A stretch of DNA of 64,000 bases from Monarcha castaneiventris obscurior. Lineage: Eukaryota; Chordata; Aves; Passeriformes; Monarchidae. The position numbers and the translations under genes are program-made. The notes beneath the pieces are model-generated. The model ran no database searches. It saw only the letters and a program-made list of their open reading frames with translations, and was not told the origin of the DNA. Of the stretch, positions 31,701 through 46,700 are shown piece by piece. The stretch spans positions 1,559,501-1,623,500 of the forward strand of contig JAMPIT010000230.1 of NCBI GenBank assembly GCA_026261815.1. The letters run 5' to 3'. The stretch's first letter is position 1. The number at the start of each line of letters is the position of its first letter.

Positions 31701-34700
31701 TAATGTACATGTTATTGACTAGAGAGCAGAGAGATAAGTAAGAGCCACAAAGAGTGAGCAAATCATCACAGAGAAACATAGATCAGACCAGATCCAGAGG
31801 CAACACCTATCAGCTTTGCCATCAGTGGGCTGAATGTGTCTGTGTCACCTATGAACCCACTCTGTGAGGGATATGGGCTTCACAAGCACCTGAACTCCGG
31901 AAAAATCCATTTCCTCACATGATGGGGCAGAACACTTGTGTAAAGGCCAGCCTTTTCCTCCCAGAAATCATCATACAAATTGCTTTAGTAACTGGCCACC
32001 CCTTCCCCACAGATCTCCCCTCCCTCCCTCCTCCAAGTTAGAAAAAAAGAGCCAGTGAGGGTGCAGGTGTATCCCAAAATGAGACTGGAAAAGCCAAAGT
32101 CATGACTGTCCCATGACAAAGAGACTTCTGGAAATAAGACAGAGATTGAACATGTGCCCTTCCACTCCTTCCATAAATGCTCCACGGTCTGTCCCCACTG
32201 CAGTCTCATTTTAGAGGAAGAAGCCAACCTTTGTGCTTGACTGGCTCTGCAAGATCTCTGTTTGTGCTTGGGACAGAGATCATTAAGCTGATCAAGCACC
32301 AGGATCCTCAGCCCCAGCAATTTCAACAATTCACCCTTACATATCCCCAGCTGAGTAGCTGAAACCACACTGAGACCTGGCTTGGTTGGGAACACATGAA
32401 AAATTGTATTTCAACTGAGTTTCTTTTTTTATTTCCTTAGGTATGGTACAAAACCCACCTAAAAAGTGATTTCCCAGTGGTTACTTCTTTCACTTACCTT
32501 TCCCTTCTGCTCTACCTTGGTCTTCACAGATTCATCTTCAATTTCAGCTGCTTCATCTTCATCAGAGACATCCTCAGCCTCCAGGTTGTTGTTCCCATTT
32601 ATGGGGTCCTCCTGCCTGCTCAGCTTCTTGCCTTTCACCAGGATCTTCCCTTTCAATTGCTGCACAAGGAAAAGTGGACAAAATACCTGGTGGTTAGAAA
32701 AGGTTCTGGCCCACCCTGAAAAAGCCCCTCACTGCAACCAGGGCTTTTACAGTTGCATCAGTGACCAGTTATTATCCACAGATACAGATAAAAATAAGTC
32801 AGTTTTTACACTGAGGCCCTGCCCTGCCTCTGCCCAGCCTCTGAGACCACAATCCATGAGTCTGAAAACCCCAGAGAGCCCAGTGATTCCCCTCTGCTAT
32901 AGAGCTGACCACTCCCTCAACCAGACAACTTAAACAGCTGTGCTGTTAAAGACAATTAAAATATATATATTTTTTTTTCAAGACTGAAGTGTTGCTCAGC
33001 AAACAAGGCCGAGCCTGGAGGTCAGGGCTGCTGGAAGAAATCTGTGGCACCATTTCTGCCCCTCTGTGTGGCCTGCTGTTTAATCCACCCCTCTCTCTGC
33101 AGTGTGTGGTTATAAACACGTGCACAACTCAGGAAACCGTGTGAGATCCAAGCGGGGGCTGAGGCAGTGCAGCCTCTGCTCCACAGACATTTTGATGGGG
33201 AGAGAGGTGCAATAAGTTCTGGGCAGGTGCTTCATGTGATGCCTTAAGAGGCCTCCAAGAAACAGAGACCAGACAGGATAAGGGAATAAAGGTTAGTATT
33301 TATCTGAAAGGCCTTCAAAGGTACCCCTGGGGAGCCAGAGGCCACTGCCAAGATGGGCCCCAAGATGGACCCCAGGTCATGAGTTCTTCACACTTTTATA
33401 GCTTTGGTTCATTTGCATATCAGGGTTAATTCTCCAATTAAAGCTTCCATTTAATGATGGAATTCCCCTCAGCTTTCCCCCCATTAGGGGCTTTGGTTTA
33501 CACATTTTGGGCCTAGAAGAGCCTGGCTGTCCTTGCAGGCAAAGCCTGGAGAGGCTCTGTTATGTCTGCCCAGCACGAGAGAGCAGAAATTACAGGCTAC
33601 AAGGAACTTCAGAGTTACACTCTAAGCAGTACAGAATTTGAGAAATAAAAAAGTTAAAACCTAAGGCACAGCAGACATGGAATTTTAATACGTGAGGGAT
33701 TTTGCAGGTGAAGCCTTAGGGTGCTGTAAGCCTCAGGAGGAGTTCCCAGACCCCTTTCAAAGCCACATCCTCTTCTGGGAGCAGCTTCTCCTGCCACTGC
33801 TGGTACAACACTGACCACAACCAGCATCGCAGCTGGGAGCAGAGGCAGTCCAGGGAGCACATTCCTTGTGCTGAATCAATTCTCTCCAGCCTCTTTCAAG
33901 GTTCACATAACTCATCACTGATGCATCCTTTGTGCAAGCCCTGCCTGTGGGAGGAAGGCTGGAGCCTGGAGAGGGATGACCTGGAGCCCAAACAAGGCAG
34001 CAGCAATGCTTGGGACAGGGAAAAGTACTGAGAAAGGTGGCTGGGGGCAATCTCCAGGTGTGTGGGTTATGCCTTAAAATCAAGAGCACCACTAGACCTA
34101 GCAGCTTTCAGGAACAGGAGATTTGCTGCCACCTGGATGTGTTTGGTACTCCGGGCTTTGGAAGGCACAAGATATTCCAGAAAAACACCGTCTTGGAATC
34201 ACCAGTACAACCCCTCAGCCTGTGTAACATGTTCCCCTTTCCTCAGCAACACCCTCTATTTGCCTTTACTGCAACAACAAAAGCAACAAAACCCCACCAC
34301 ATTCAAATGACAGGCCTGTGGAAAACCAAGAACCTTTTATAAAACAACACAGGCATTTTTCAAAGGACACGATTCCCCCTTTGTGGGTTCAAGCAAATTG
34401 CATTACGTCTTTACAGAGACCAGCCCCACTCCTCACCACCTGGCAAAGCTGTGGCTGAGGCTGGGTTTGAGCAGAAATCCCACACTGGCACCTGAGGCAG
34501 CATTTTTATTCAGCTGCCACAAATGAGCTGTTTACACTGAGGCACTTTCCCTGTCACTCAAAAGCTACACTCAAAGGAGCAGTCAGAGCACAGCAGTACC
34601 CTCCTCCCCATCCCCAGACCATCCTCCCTGCCCTCAGCCCTCTCCCAGGCAGAGCTGTGCTCTGCTTCTTCACATTCCTGGCTGGGAGATGAGCTGGCTC

Positions 34701-37700
34701 ATCTTCAGAGCCTCACTTCAGTCTGCTGCTCTCACGTCCCTTCCCACCCTCCTGCATCAACACCCAGCTCTACACTGTTCTTCCCCCACAAAATCCAGTT
34801 CTGTGCGAGCTTTTAGGCTCTGCTCAACACTTGGGATGGACAAGCCTGGAAGAACTGCACTGGGGACAGTGAGGAGAGGCTGAGAGCAGCCCCTCTTGTC
34901 CTGTGCAGGCTGCAAATGACGTCCTGGTATTTAATTTATTATCTGCCTCTGCTTTCCAATGCCCCCTAAGAAATGTTATTGCCACAACTCAGCAGTGGAG
35001 AACTAAGGATAAGGTATCTGGGGCAGTCCTCTTCATTCTTAATTGCCAGCAGGTAATTAAGCTTTTTAAGCTTCTCCCATTCAGCCTGCCCAGCTAGTGG
35101 GAGGTGCAATTTCTGGCACAGACCAATCCTACATGGCTGAAGAACATCACGAGGGAAGGCACAGCAACACAGCCTCCAGTGTGTCTCCTCACCACAACCC
35201 ACTCCAGGACTGCCAGCAGCAGGTCCTCAGTGCTGCTGCTATCCTGTCTAGCCTGTGGTTCCTCTGGGAAGCCTTGGATGTGGGGCAGATGCACCCCATG
35301 GACACAGGACAGGCTCCTATGCCTACAGGGGAGAGCAGCCCCTGTGCCACCTAACTCACAGATCCATTTGATAATTTGTCCACAACGAGTGAGACTCACC
35401 CCAAAGCGAGGCATTTTCATCCCCCTTTCCTGCAAAAGGTGCTATCCTATAGTAGCACTGCAGTGAATCCCCTCTGCAGGGGAAGCAAAGTCCTAAAACT
35501 TAGAGTTTATCTTCTTTATCGAGGTTTTAAATAAGCTGTTATAAGCAGACACAAACACACATGTGCCCTTGCTCCATCCCTCTTGGTTCCCCTTCATGTG
35601 ATATTAAGTATTTCTAGCCTGAGGCAAAAGACACTGAGCTCATCAGTTCAGCTCTGTTGAGCAGATCCCTTGTCTTAGGAGGAAGCAAAAGCTGAAATAC
35701 TCAATAAATATTCTCCAAGTAGACCATAAACCATTCCAACTGTCTGTGGCAAGCCCAAGGTGGAGTACAACCTCAGGAAAGGCTACAAGGACTGCCCTGA
35801 GAACACACAGTGGAGTGGCTGCTGGAACAGAGGCAACTCTTGCCCTTCTTCACATGCCCTATAAATGGCATTCCTTAGTCCCCAGAAATGGAGCTCCCCT
35901 GCTCTCCCACCTTTTCCCCTGCACACTGAACAAGCTCAGCTCTGCAGGTGAAATGGTTCTGACACACTGGGACATGGAAACCATCTTAAAGCAAAGCACT
36001 GTTTTTATCAGAAGCAGCAGAGCTATAATGAGCAGAGGATTTTAAAAGATCTGCATACACAGGTTTATCCTACCTGAAAGCTTCCTGCCCCTAAGAGCAA
36101 CCCAAGAGCAATGGCAAGGTCTGAATTCCAGTTTTCACCTCAGTGGGAATGGAAGATTTGTAAAGTGATCCAGCTCAACAAACTTTCTGTGGCTTCAACA
36201 CCTCCTTTAGAGTCAACAGAGAGAACCAAACACTCCCAGGGTGTGATTCTTCCTCTGTTTGCACAAACACTGAGGAGGAGATGGACCACACCTCCAGCTC
36301 CTCTGACTGTTTCTCCAGAGGAGCCCAAAGTGAAGTGCTCAGGTACATGGATGCACAGGGCCTGAGCACTGCCCCCTGACACCCCACTCTCAGGATGAGG
36401 ATATCCATCTCTCCAGGCTTCTGAGAAGCTGTGAGGAATAACACGTTCACATTCACGAGGAGATGTGCAGATCAGATCCACTAACTGGTATCACATCTGT
36501 GCATGTCCTTCAGCTGCAAACTGAAATGTTGCACCAGCAATGAGTGGCACCAGAAAAGGGAAAGATACACATTACTGAAGGAGGTTTTGGAGGATTGAAG
36601 GAAACTGCGCTCAAGAACTTCACTCAAGAAGAAGGGGCCCTGGCAGACCCCTGTGCAGATCAGGGATGGGGCAGAAGGGCAACAATCCACCAGCAGCACA
36701 GACTGCATCAGCTCTGCCCTACAACCCTGGTGCTGCCTGAAGCTTTGATGTGGCTTTTGGCCTTTCATCCTACAGCCTTTAATTCACTATTGGGACCTAA
36801 AAACAGCATCTTGGGGGAGATATTTAGATAATCTGTGTAGCCCAATAGTGTTCCTGAATGGAGCCTAATAAATCAGTTTCCTGCCCCAGGCTGTGGTATA
36901 AATCGTTAGCACAAATCCAAACTGTGTCAATCTTCCCTTAATTACTGACGTTGCCCTGCTGACACAATCAGCATCAATCCTTCAATTGTTTGTGTTTACA
37001 GCCTTCAGCTTTTTGCCCAGTGGCAGATCCCACCCTTTTCCTGATATAAAAAGTATCTTGTTGTCCCGAGTTTCCTCATGTCAACGTCGCAAGAGCGTGG
37101 AAATCCAAGAGGTTCCTGGTTTGTTTGTTTGTTTTTCCCTCATGTTTCAGTTTCAATGTGTTTTATATCCCCAAAAAAATCAGCATTTCAGCCCTTTGCA
37201 CTGTCCTACTTCACACAGCAGGAAGGCAGAGGAAAGGGACCAGAAGGAACAGGATAGGTGTTGAAACATTGGCAATTTTTCTTTGTTTAAACTAAATGGA
37301 TCAATCCCTCCAATGGAGCAGATCAGCCCAAACCCATTCCCTAGGGTAGTTCTGGGCACTGTGGTCAGCTGGGGCCATGTGTCTGTTTGGGCAATCAGAA
37401 CAGGAGCTTAGATGAACACAGCCATGGAAAAAACGTCTTTGGGCAGTTGGGGTCATCCCCTTACACTCACAAATCACACTTTGCTTTGCTTGGTGTTTCT
37501 CCTTTCTTTCATCATATCATTGCCATCAGCTGAAAAGCCACCAGCACTTTTCCTGATCCTGCACCAGGATAAACAGCAAATCAGGAGGGGACACTGAAGA
37601 CATTTTTCCAACTCAGTAAGAGCCTGCAAAGACTGATCTCTGTGCTGGGAGTGTCTCACCCTGGGAGAGTCACTTCTCCTAAGGGAGGCACCTTGTCTGT

Positions 37701-40700
37701 GCCAGAGCCAAGGTCCTGCTGAAGCAGCAGCAGTAAAAACTACAATTCATCCTAATTTATTGCTCTAGTGCTTAGGGAGCAGCCCAGATCAGCTTCCCTC
37801 TGTGCTAGGCATTGTATCAAACGAGGCACGACACTCCCAAACAAAAGGGGAAAGTCGGAAAGGGAAAGGAGATAAAGGAAGAGGGAGAACAAACAGAGGA
37901 GGTATTTTGGGTGGATCGTTTTCCTCTCCTTTCTCCCCTGCTGACTGCCAGCTTGATCTCACCCACAAACTGCTTCCCGCTCTGACTAGGCACGTTCACA
38001 CAATTTTTGGCATTTCTTTAGCAAAGAAATTCGATTTAAAGGGAACTGCAGCTCTCCACACAGAAGCCACTCCCAGTGGCTACCCCAGGACACTCAGTGG
38101 GAGGACACTTTGTATTTAATATACCTTCAGGCTACCTGCAGTGGTTTTCCCCTTGAGTTTTGAGCTTTGCCCTCAGCAAGAAGAAAAACTTCTCTTGTCC
38201 CACCCTCAGATGGCAGAAAGTGCTGGAGTGGCCTTGCTTACCTCTGGGGAGGGGAACTGGGATTTGTTTCCATCGACTGGGGCAACCAAGAGCATGTCCT
38301 GCAGGATGGTGGTCATGTGCTGAGCCATGACCTTCTGCTGGTCCACGCTGCAGTGGTTCTCCAGGGAGATGATGACGGGGTACGGTGAGGTCTGGAACAA
38401 GACAGCAACACACACCATCAGTGACCTCTGCAGTTCCACCAGTCTGGAGCAGCTGGTATGAACCCCAGCGCTGCTTCCTCTGGGAATGAGTGTGTCAACA
38501 GCAGGGTCTAATATTCTCCTAAAGCAAGGATTTGTTAAAAATGGACAAATTTAGCTGTGCAGTAGGTACTCAGATCTGTGCTGATGCTTTCTGGAGATGA
38601 CAATCCAATGGAGAGGGCACCAGGATGGGTCAGGATGCCTCTCACAGACTTTCTGGGGCACTCCCTGTGCCTCCATTCTCCACTTGCACTGTGGGTCAGA
38701 GCACCTTCCTACCCACTTTCAGAGGAAGGACTGGGAAGGGGGCTTTGAAATCACAGGGTTTGCTCAAACCCTTAAGTGATATCAATCCTTCCTCCATTCC
38801 TGCATAGGCCTGATCTGGTTCCCTGTGCCCCCCAAGTCGTTTTGGGCACTGAAGGCATTGCCATTATTGTCACTGTCACTTCTTTGTGGCTCCAAAGGAA
38901 ACCTGACACCAGCTCTCAAGTGCACTGAAGGAAAACAGCACCAATTCCAGTGAGTCCAGACAGACCTAAGGTTTTCTGAAGGCTGCTGCCATACAAGACT
39001 CCCGACCTGCTCATTGCTTTTAAATCAGAATAGAAATAGTCCTTCACACCCAAAACATGCACATGGGTTCCTCTAGACTAGAAACAAACCCTGAGACATC
39101 AAAGCCACACAAATCATGGGCTTGTTGGCATTTCCCACCAGGTATGCTCAAGATACTGGGCATCACTGTCATTGCAGTGGGGTCCAGGATGCAGCTGTGC
39201 TGGCACAGGTTCACACTCATCCTCAGATGGTGCTCTCCCTGTCCAGCAACCCCCAGGAATGGATCTCTGCAGCAAGCAGAGCATGGATGCTCGGACAGAA
39301 GGACACATCTTGTCCCCATGAGAAATGCTAAGGTGAAACCTTCATTGCTTCTGCTCCCTGCTGGGAGGGAAGAGATCTCCTGTCAGTGCTGGGGTGTGCA
39401 ACATGAGATAGGGTCCCTGGTCCTTACTTTGAATGCATAGTTCTTGATGGCCTTAATGACATCGCTGAAGAGGATCTTGGAGGTGAGAGTGTAGCCATGA
39501 TAAATGACGGGCTCTGAGTTGGGGCCATCCCAGCAATCCAGCTCCACACAGCGGCAGCCTTTGGTGAGGGCTCTGGAAACAAAGAAGGGACCTGGTTGGG
39601 TTCTACACCTTCTGCTCCATCTCCAGCTGAGGGTACAGCAGGCACAGGCGCTGCCTGGGAAGACTGGCAGGAAGTTCAGGGGAAAAGGGAGAAGGAAGGA
39701 GCTTGGAAAAACAGGAAAGCAGATCAAGGATGGGATCAGGTGAAATCAGAGTCAGCAAAGAGAGCTCAAGGTTGAGCAAGGAAAGCACAGAAGGATCTGA
39801 GAAATAAGGTAGTGGAAGTCCAAGGCAGAATTATCCAAAGAATAAGACAAAGTGCGTGCCAGATGAGAAAGGACACTCATGACTGTGCCCCAAGTCTTTC
39901 CCCAAAGATGGTGAAGAGAAGAGAAAATCAAGAGTGGCTGCAGTGGAAGAATGACAGTCAGCCTTAGAAGCTAGGTCACAAAGCTTGGATGACGCGATTT
40001 CTTCATCTAGATCTGATATGACATGAGAGATGAGTCCTCAGAGCTGGGAGGGAGGAAGGGAGCTATGGGAGCTCCACCACAGCTGGGGAGGCTGCTGAGG
40101 GCCAGTTTCCCAAACCGAGTCTACAGACTTTCTATGGGAATTTCTATGTGAAATTCCCACCTCTACATATCCATACTTCCATTTTAATTTATTTTCAAAT
40201 GTAGATTCACCCCCCCCCCATTTATTTGTCTAGGAACTGAGCTTCTCTCTTTTACAGTAATTCCCTAAACATTTCAGATTACACACCTCCTTTAACTCAT
40301 TGCAACAGAATCACACAATGGTTTGGGTTGGAAGGGACCTTAAAGATCATCCAGTTCCAACCCCTTGCCCCAGGCAGGGACACCTTCCTCTAGACCAGGT
40401 TGCTCAGAGCCCCATCCAGCCTGGACTTGAACATTTCCAGGAATGGAGCATCCACAGAATTTCTGGGAAACTTGTTCCAGAATCATGGGATTATTTTTTT
40501 ACAACCAAACATACACCTATAATTTTAAGACTCTGCAAGATGAATTCAAAGAGCTACTGAGAAGTAACTTGTGCCGGATTTCACTCTCTACACTTTTGAC
40601 CTTGTGATTCCAGACAGTCATTGCTCCTGAGCAAAGGTAAGTCATAAACAAAGACAGAATTGCAGTCCTCGACTGGCTCATAAGGAAACACTGTCTCACC

Positions 40701-43700
40701 TGATAAAACAAGGAGTAATGTCAGGTGGGTGTGCAAGTTACCGAAAGGTCACTGCACCCATCTGGCCATGAGACAGCAGTCGCTGATAAAGGCAGACACA
40801 GGCAACACCTAACTCTGTGCAGGGGTGCTCTGGGAATATCTGAGCTGCTAAAAAGGGACCAGGTTTAAGTTTCCTGATCACTCACCCTGCTCCATCAGCT
40901 CACACCCCATCATTTTTTTTTGTTTTTGACTCTCCAAAATAAACCCCAGCATGGTTGTGGGGGCAGTCCCTGCCATGGGCCTCTCCCAAATGGCAGTACA
41001 GAGCATAAGCACCATGACACTATGCATCATTTTGGCTCCTTCCAGCCCCTATACAGACCTGCAGCTCTATCCCAGGGATCTTTGCATCTTGTTGCACTCT
41101 CTCATGCCATGTTTTGGGGAATGCAACAACCCCTCAGCATCATGCTTCGAAAACACCATGCCAGAGGGCTGCAATCCAGCCTCCTTGTGACTGCAGATAT
41201 TTTATGCTGCTTCCAAATGTAGTGATTATACATCTTACACTCAGGTGGACACCAGATGAGACCCAGGTCAAAGAGCTGTGAAAAGGAGAGCACAGCCAAC
41301 CTGGTTTGGAAACCAGCTCACCCTGCAAACATGGGCCAGCCCACTTTACCTGGTCTGGTGGGAGATTGCTTCTTGCTCTCTTGCATCCATCAGCACAGAC
41401 ACTTCTTCTGGAAGAGATTAACCTCACAAACACACGCAAACACTCTTTACCTGATGTAGGCCTCTGTGCTGCTTGGCCCTGTGATCTGGTCTTCCATGAG
41501 ATAGGTGTTGTGTGAGGATGACACCAGGTAGTGACTGAGAGGTTGGGTCATGTCCTGGTAAACTTTCCGGTGGGAGGGGTTGAATATGTTCCCCTCATCC
41601 GACAGCAGGTACATCAGGAAGCCATCCTTGGTCATGGCGTTGCCCCTCTTGGCTGCCAGGTAAACAGACAGAAAACCCCACACTGAAAAGGTGATGCCAC
41701 CAGGGCGTGCCATCACCTTCACCATGGTGCCTCTGCTCTCCAGGAGATCTCAGAGGCAGAATCTCCCCAGGCATTCAGTAACAGCAAAGACATCGATGTT
41801 CTCCAGACAAGGATGACACCTCCAGCTGCCTGAAAATGCTTTTAAAGCCCCTTCGCAAGCGTGGCTTTTTTGACACTTACTGTCCTTGATAACATCTTAA
41901 AAGTGTCAAAGACAGACCTTACCTCATCTCTCTCTAGAGATTTACAGCATAAAAATCTTTTTGAGCATTTCAAGGTTTCTTTATGCCAACCTAGAGAAGC
42001 TGTCAGATGTCTAAACACAGCCAGGTAAATCCTGTCTAGATTATCTAATGAAATACATGATTTGAAAAGAGGAAATACAAAATTACTCCCCATTTTGAGG
42101 GATCGAGCTAGATCTCAGTCTAATCCTAAAGCCTGACATTGGTAAAACTTTGTCCCTCTCCTGAGGGAATACCAGGATAGTGAAAAACCAGCCCACGATC
42201 CTGAGCTGCTTCCTTGAACACATCCTCCAAGGTGCTCCAGACTGATGGCTCACCTACATCCTGAGCAGACAGTTCTGGGACTGCCCTCCCAAACAGCTGT
42301 CACCTCCTTGGCCTCTACTCAGGTATCTCATCACCAGATGGATTTACAGGTGCCCACCATCAAGAACATCTGCCTCCACTCCAGCTTCTGGAGAACACAA
42401 ATATTGCTACTCTCAACCTTGAAAAGCCAGGTGAGGTCTTGGCATTGGAATAACCCATCTGAGTCTTTCCCTCAGGATTTTCATCCTCCTCTAGTCAAAC
42501 CTGTATCAACCCCTCTCCTTTGGGTGCCAGTGCACCCAAAAAAAAACTGAAGAGAGAGATTTCCCAGCCTCTCTTCAAGCTGCTAATGTTCCCCTAGGAG
42601 AGCAGTGTTGTAGAAGCAGCTGTGGGGAGAAAATAATACACAGGACTGCAGGAAAAAGCAACAGCAACGCAATTCACAGTTCATCAAAAAAGCAAGATTT
42701 TGAAGCAAACCAGCCAGGGTTTTCAACCTACCTCTTTCGTTGGGCTCGTATCTCTGAATTAAGGCAGGGGCAGCAACAACAGCATCTTCTTCCTGCTGCA
42801 TCTCATAGAGAAACCTCACCAAGTTCTGGCAGGACATGAACCCTTCCGGGTCTGAGTACATTTGGAAGATGCTGTCTATTTCCTTCCTCTCTGTCAGTAT
42901 CTTGTAAAATTCCTCTATCTCATCATCCTCCAGAGCCTCTGTTTTGGACTTGTCACAGTGCTGTAAACGTAGAGGGGAGAAGGAGTGAAAACCTTCTTTC
43001 CTTCTGGCATAGGCCAGCCGTAATCTGCACCAGGGCTACACAACGCAGAACACAAAATAATTGCAAAGAGTTACTGGCCAGTGAGTGAGGAGCACTTGGT
43101 CAACGACAAAGGTTCTCATTGACAAGGCCAATAGTCATGAAACAGTTACAGTTATTTGTATTTATAGATTATCAGTGTGGGTTCCATCACTTGGTGTGCT
43201 TCGGTCACGACAGCTCAAAATAATCCAAGCACAAATCAAGGGTCAAAAGAAATGTAATTCTCGATCTCAGGAGGAATAAAGGCAAACAATTAACTCTCTT
43301 AAATAATGACAGAGAGTATAGCCAAAAATCCAGTAAGTAAAGTGAAAAGAACCCTCCCCTTGACCTTAGTGACTCAGACCTCAAGAAGCTGTCAAGACTC
43401 ACAGTAGGGCTGTTTGCAAAGATGGCATCAAAACCAACTTAAAAACCCCACAACTGCTAAACACGTGCGTGTTTAGGTATGAAAAAATCCACCTCTCCAT
43501 GGAAATCTTCCATTCTCGTCCAACACATGCCAAGTAACAAAATTCCCCCAGATTTCCAATCAGATACAGTCTTCTCAAGGAACTGTAATTCAGATTCTCC
43601 AGCTTCCTCTGGGGTTTGAACTTTTCCAGTAGATACCATCTCTAACAGAGCACCACAGCCAAGGACTTCATTGACCATGAAAGATTGGGAGCTTGAGATA

Positions 43701-46700
43701 TGCATGTTAACGTCTCCATACAGGACAACAGCTTTTCCAATAACAAGTTTTTCCAGTTTATTTAAAATACTCCCAGGTTCAATTTTTCATCAGAAACATT
43801 TTTTTTTTTCCTGTGGCAAATCCTGATACTAATTTTGTTGTTTGCTCCTAGCAGAATTCTTCAACTTGTCAAACCAGAGGAATGAAATTGCTTTCCATCT
43901 TTGATCCCCTGTGACAGATAGAGCTGTTTTCCGGGCTTTTATGATAAAAATGCATGTCTTAGTTTAACCAGTCCCCACACTAATCTCAACCTAGCTCTGC
44001 CAATGATCTCAGTGATGGCCTCGGTGGCTTTGGCAGTGTCCCAGGATGATAATGAGGGACTTTCATCCCCTGCAAATCCTTTACTATCTGTTTATGGAGC
44101 ACATATAAAACCAAAGAACATTATCATTACGCCCAGCATTTCACAAACTGAAGTGACAGAAAAAAAAAAAAAAAGAGTTCAGCTTGTTCTGACTTCAGAA
44201 TCTGCTGGGTAGAAGCTATGGGCTCATCTCAAGGTTTGGACAACCTGTGACATGCTCAGTACTACAAACACCTCCAAATCAGGTTTGCGTGTCCAGGAAC
44301 TGCCTTTTCCTTGCTGCCTTCCATGTCTACGATCCTGTGCTGTGGCTCTGGCAGATCCCTCAAACTAAGCCTAGCATGATGCTTAGCAATTGCAAAAGGA
44401 ATATGAAGAGGGAAAGCAGCTGGTGGAGACGGCAGGGATCTCGCGAATTACAAATGTTCTTTTCTTTAAGACATGACAGGGAAAATGACAAGATATTTCT
44501 TCTAGAAAACTGGCATTTTAAGTGGTGTGCCTCAGGAAATTTATTCATCAGTTGCCATTAAAGGCTGTGATGAAAACAGGACAAGAGCATTGACACCACA
44601 CTCCAGGACAGATCAGACCCACGGTATAAAAGTGGGTTCCTTCTGCTTTGGCTACAAGAGGTCCAAATTAGAAAGAGAATCTCAACTCAAATTACCATGT
44701 TTGTATCACAAGCCGTGGGTCCTGAATGACCCTTGGCCTGCCACCAAAAACACCTTTCTGATGCACCAGAATGAATACTCAGGTTGAAACGAAGTGAGCA
44801 ATGAGAGGAGCCTTGCATCATTTCCTGTTGCATTGCAAACGTTTTACTCGGGTGTCTCAAACCTAGATGTCGACACAGAGCCATGTGATGAAAGGCAAGA
44901 ATAATGTGAGAAGGTGCCCTGCAGCCCCCTCTTGAGCCCTTCCTTCCTGTGACTAAAGGAAGAAAAACTCACTGAGACTAAAAGATCACCCTTTAATAGG
45001 CTGTAATGCCCCAGTCCATCTCAGCTGAGGCAGGATGCAAACTGAAAATGTAATTGCTTTAGGAGCAAGACAGACCCTTCCTGGAGGCAAATCAGTCCTC
45101 AGAAGAGCTGAATTAACCTCCAAAGAACCTCTCTTTCCAGTGGCTATACAGGAAACTTAACAATTACTTGCCTAATGATGGTACTTCAACTAACTCCCTG
45201 CATTTTGATGGGTTGAATCAAGGTTTAGCAATTACTCTGAGTCTTTAAGCAAAAAGGATCCATTTCATCAAGTTTCCCCTGCTAGAGCTCCCTTGTAACT
45301 ATTGTGACAGCAAAAGAGGTCCATTAAATGAGAGAAGATGGTACCTCTAAAATAAAAAAATTAAAATTTAAAAAAAAAAGCAAACCAAGGGTGATTTTCT
45401 TCAGGTTGTTGTTGATGTGTGAAGAAATTCATCTCCTACATGTGAGATGCATCCTTTAGGATAAGGACATTCACACCCTGGTCCCTACTGGCTTCACCTG
45501 CACAGACTGCAAGGGAAGTGTTGGCAAGTACTTCCAATGGAAACATACAACTCAATCAGTGGATTCCCAGCCCTATTTCCATTCCTCCAGGATCTTCCTG
45601 GGCAGGGAATAAAGGATGGGATACACCAGCCAGAGCGAGCAGTACGACTGGAATATTCTGCAAGCTGAAATTCTTTAAGATCTGCTGATGACCTCCCCTC
45701 CAATTCTTGCAGAGTTACCAGAGAATATAAAGCAAGGATTAGGAAACCTGGAACTCCTTTGGAGGAAAGCTGCCTGATCACAGGGAGGAGCAGGAGAACT
45801 CCTGCCCAGTGCCCAAAACCACCCACGTGTTTACCACTGATCAGAAAAAAAACATTACTAAAACTGCACACCCATTAATTGAAATCCTGCTTGAGACAGA
45901 ATGGAAGTTTGGAAATTATCCAGATGTTTTATCTCACCTCAGCAGGATGGATTCTCTAAAGAGGAACCAAAACCTTAACAACTGACAAATTTTCATCCCT
46001 TTCTTATCTTCTGATAGGCTCAGCCAGCAAGCTGAATCTTGAGAATTTAGAAGTGTACATCCCTGACCAGATTAAATATGCCTCGGGAGTATTAAATCAA
46101 TCAGAATAGTCCAGGCTTGGGTGCAATGTTATGTATCTATCATGAATCTGGAAAGGTTTTTCTCTTATTTTGCACTTCATTTATTTTTTGTTTATACCTG
46201 TCAGTGGGCACCCACCTCCTCTGAGAAGGTGAGGATCTGGTATCACAGCTGTAACCAAAAAAATTTCAGCCAGACACAGGCATTGCCATGCAGTTATGGC
46301 ACACAAAACTCCTGAAACCCCTGGGACTTGAACTTTGCTTCCCTTTTTCTTGCATTATCCATCTTTGCGTCTCATTTTCTTCATTGTGGCAAAATTAGGC
46401 ATCGATTCTGAAGAAAGATCTTAACACACCCCCATCAACAGCATTGTGCTGGCCTAACTTAGTGGGAATCAATTATTCTGAGCAGTAAATTACTGAGCAC
46501 CAAAACCTGAGTGTTTTTCCTTGGTATGAGAAAAGAAGCCAGGAGTTCACTTTAGGTGAGGTCTCCAACCCAGGCTGAAAGCTATGGGAGACCCTGACCT
46601 CAGCCAACAGCAAACCCTTCTTCTGCTTGCTCCCATTACCTGGAAAATCTTCTTGGCATGGTAGTCATCGACTTCAATGTTCACTTCTTTCAGGAAGTCT

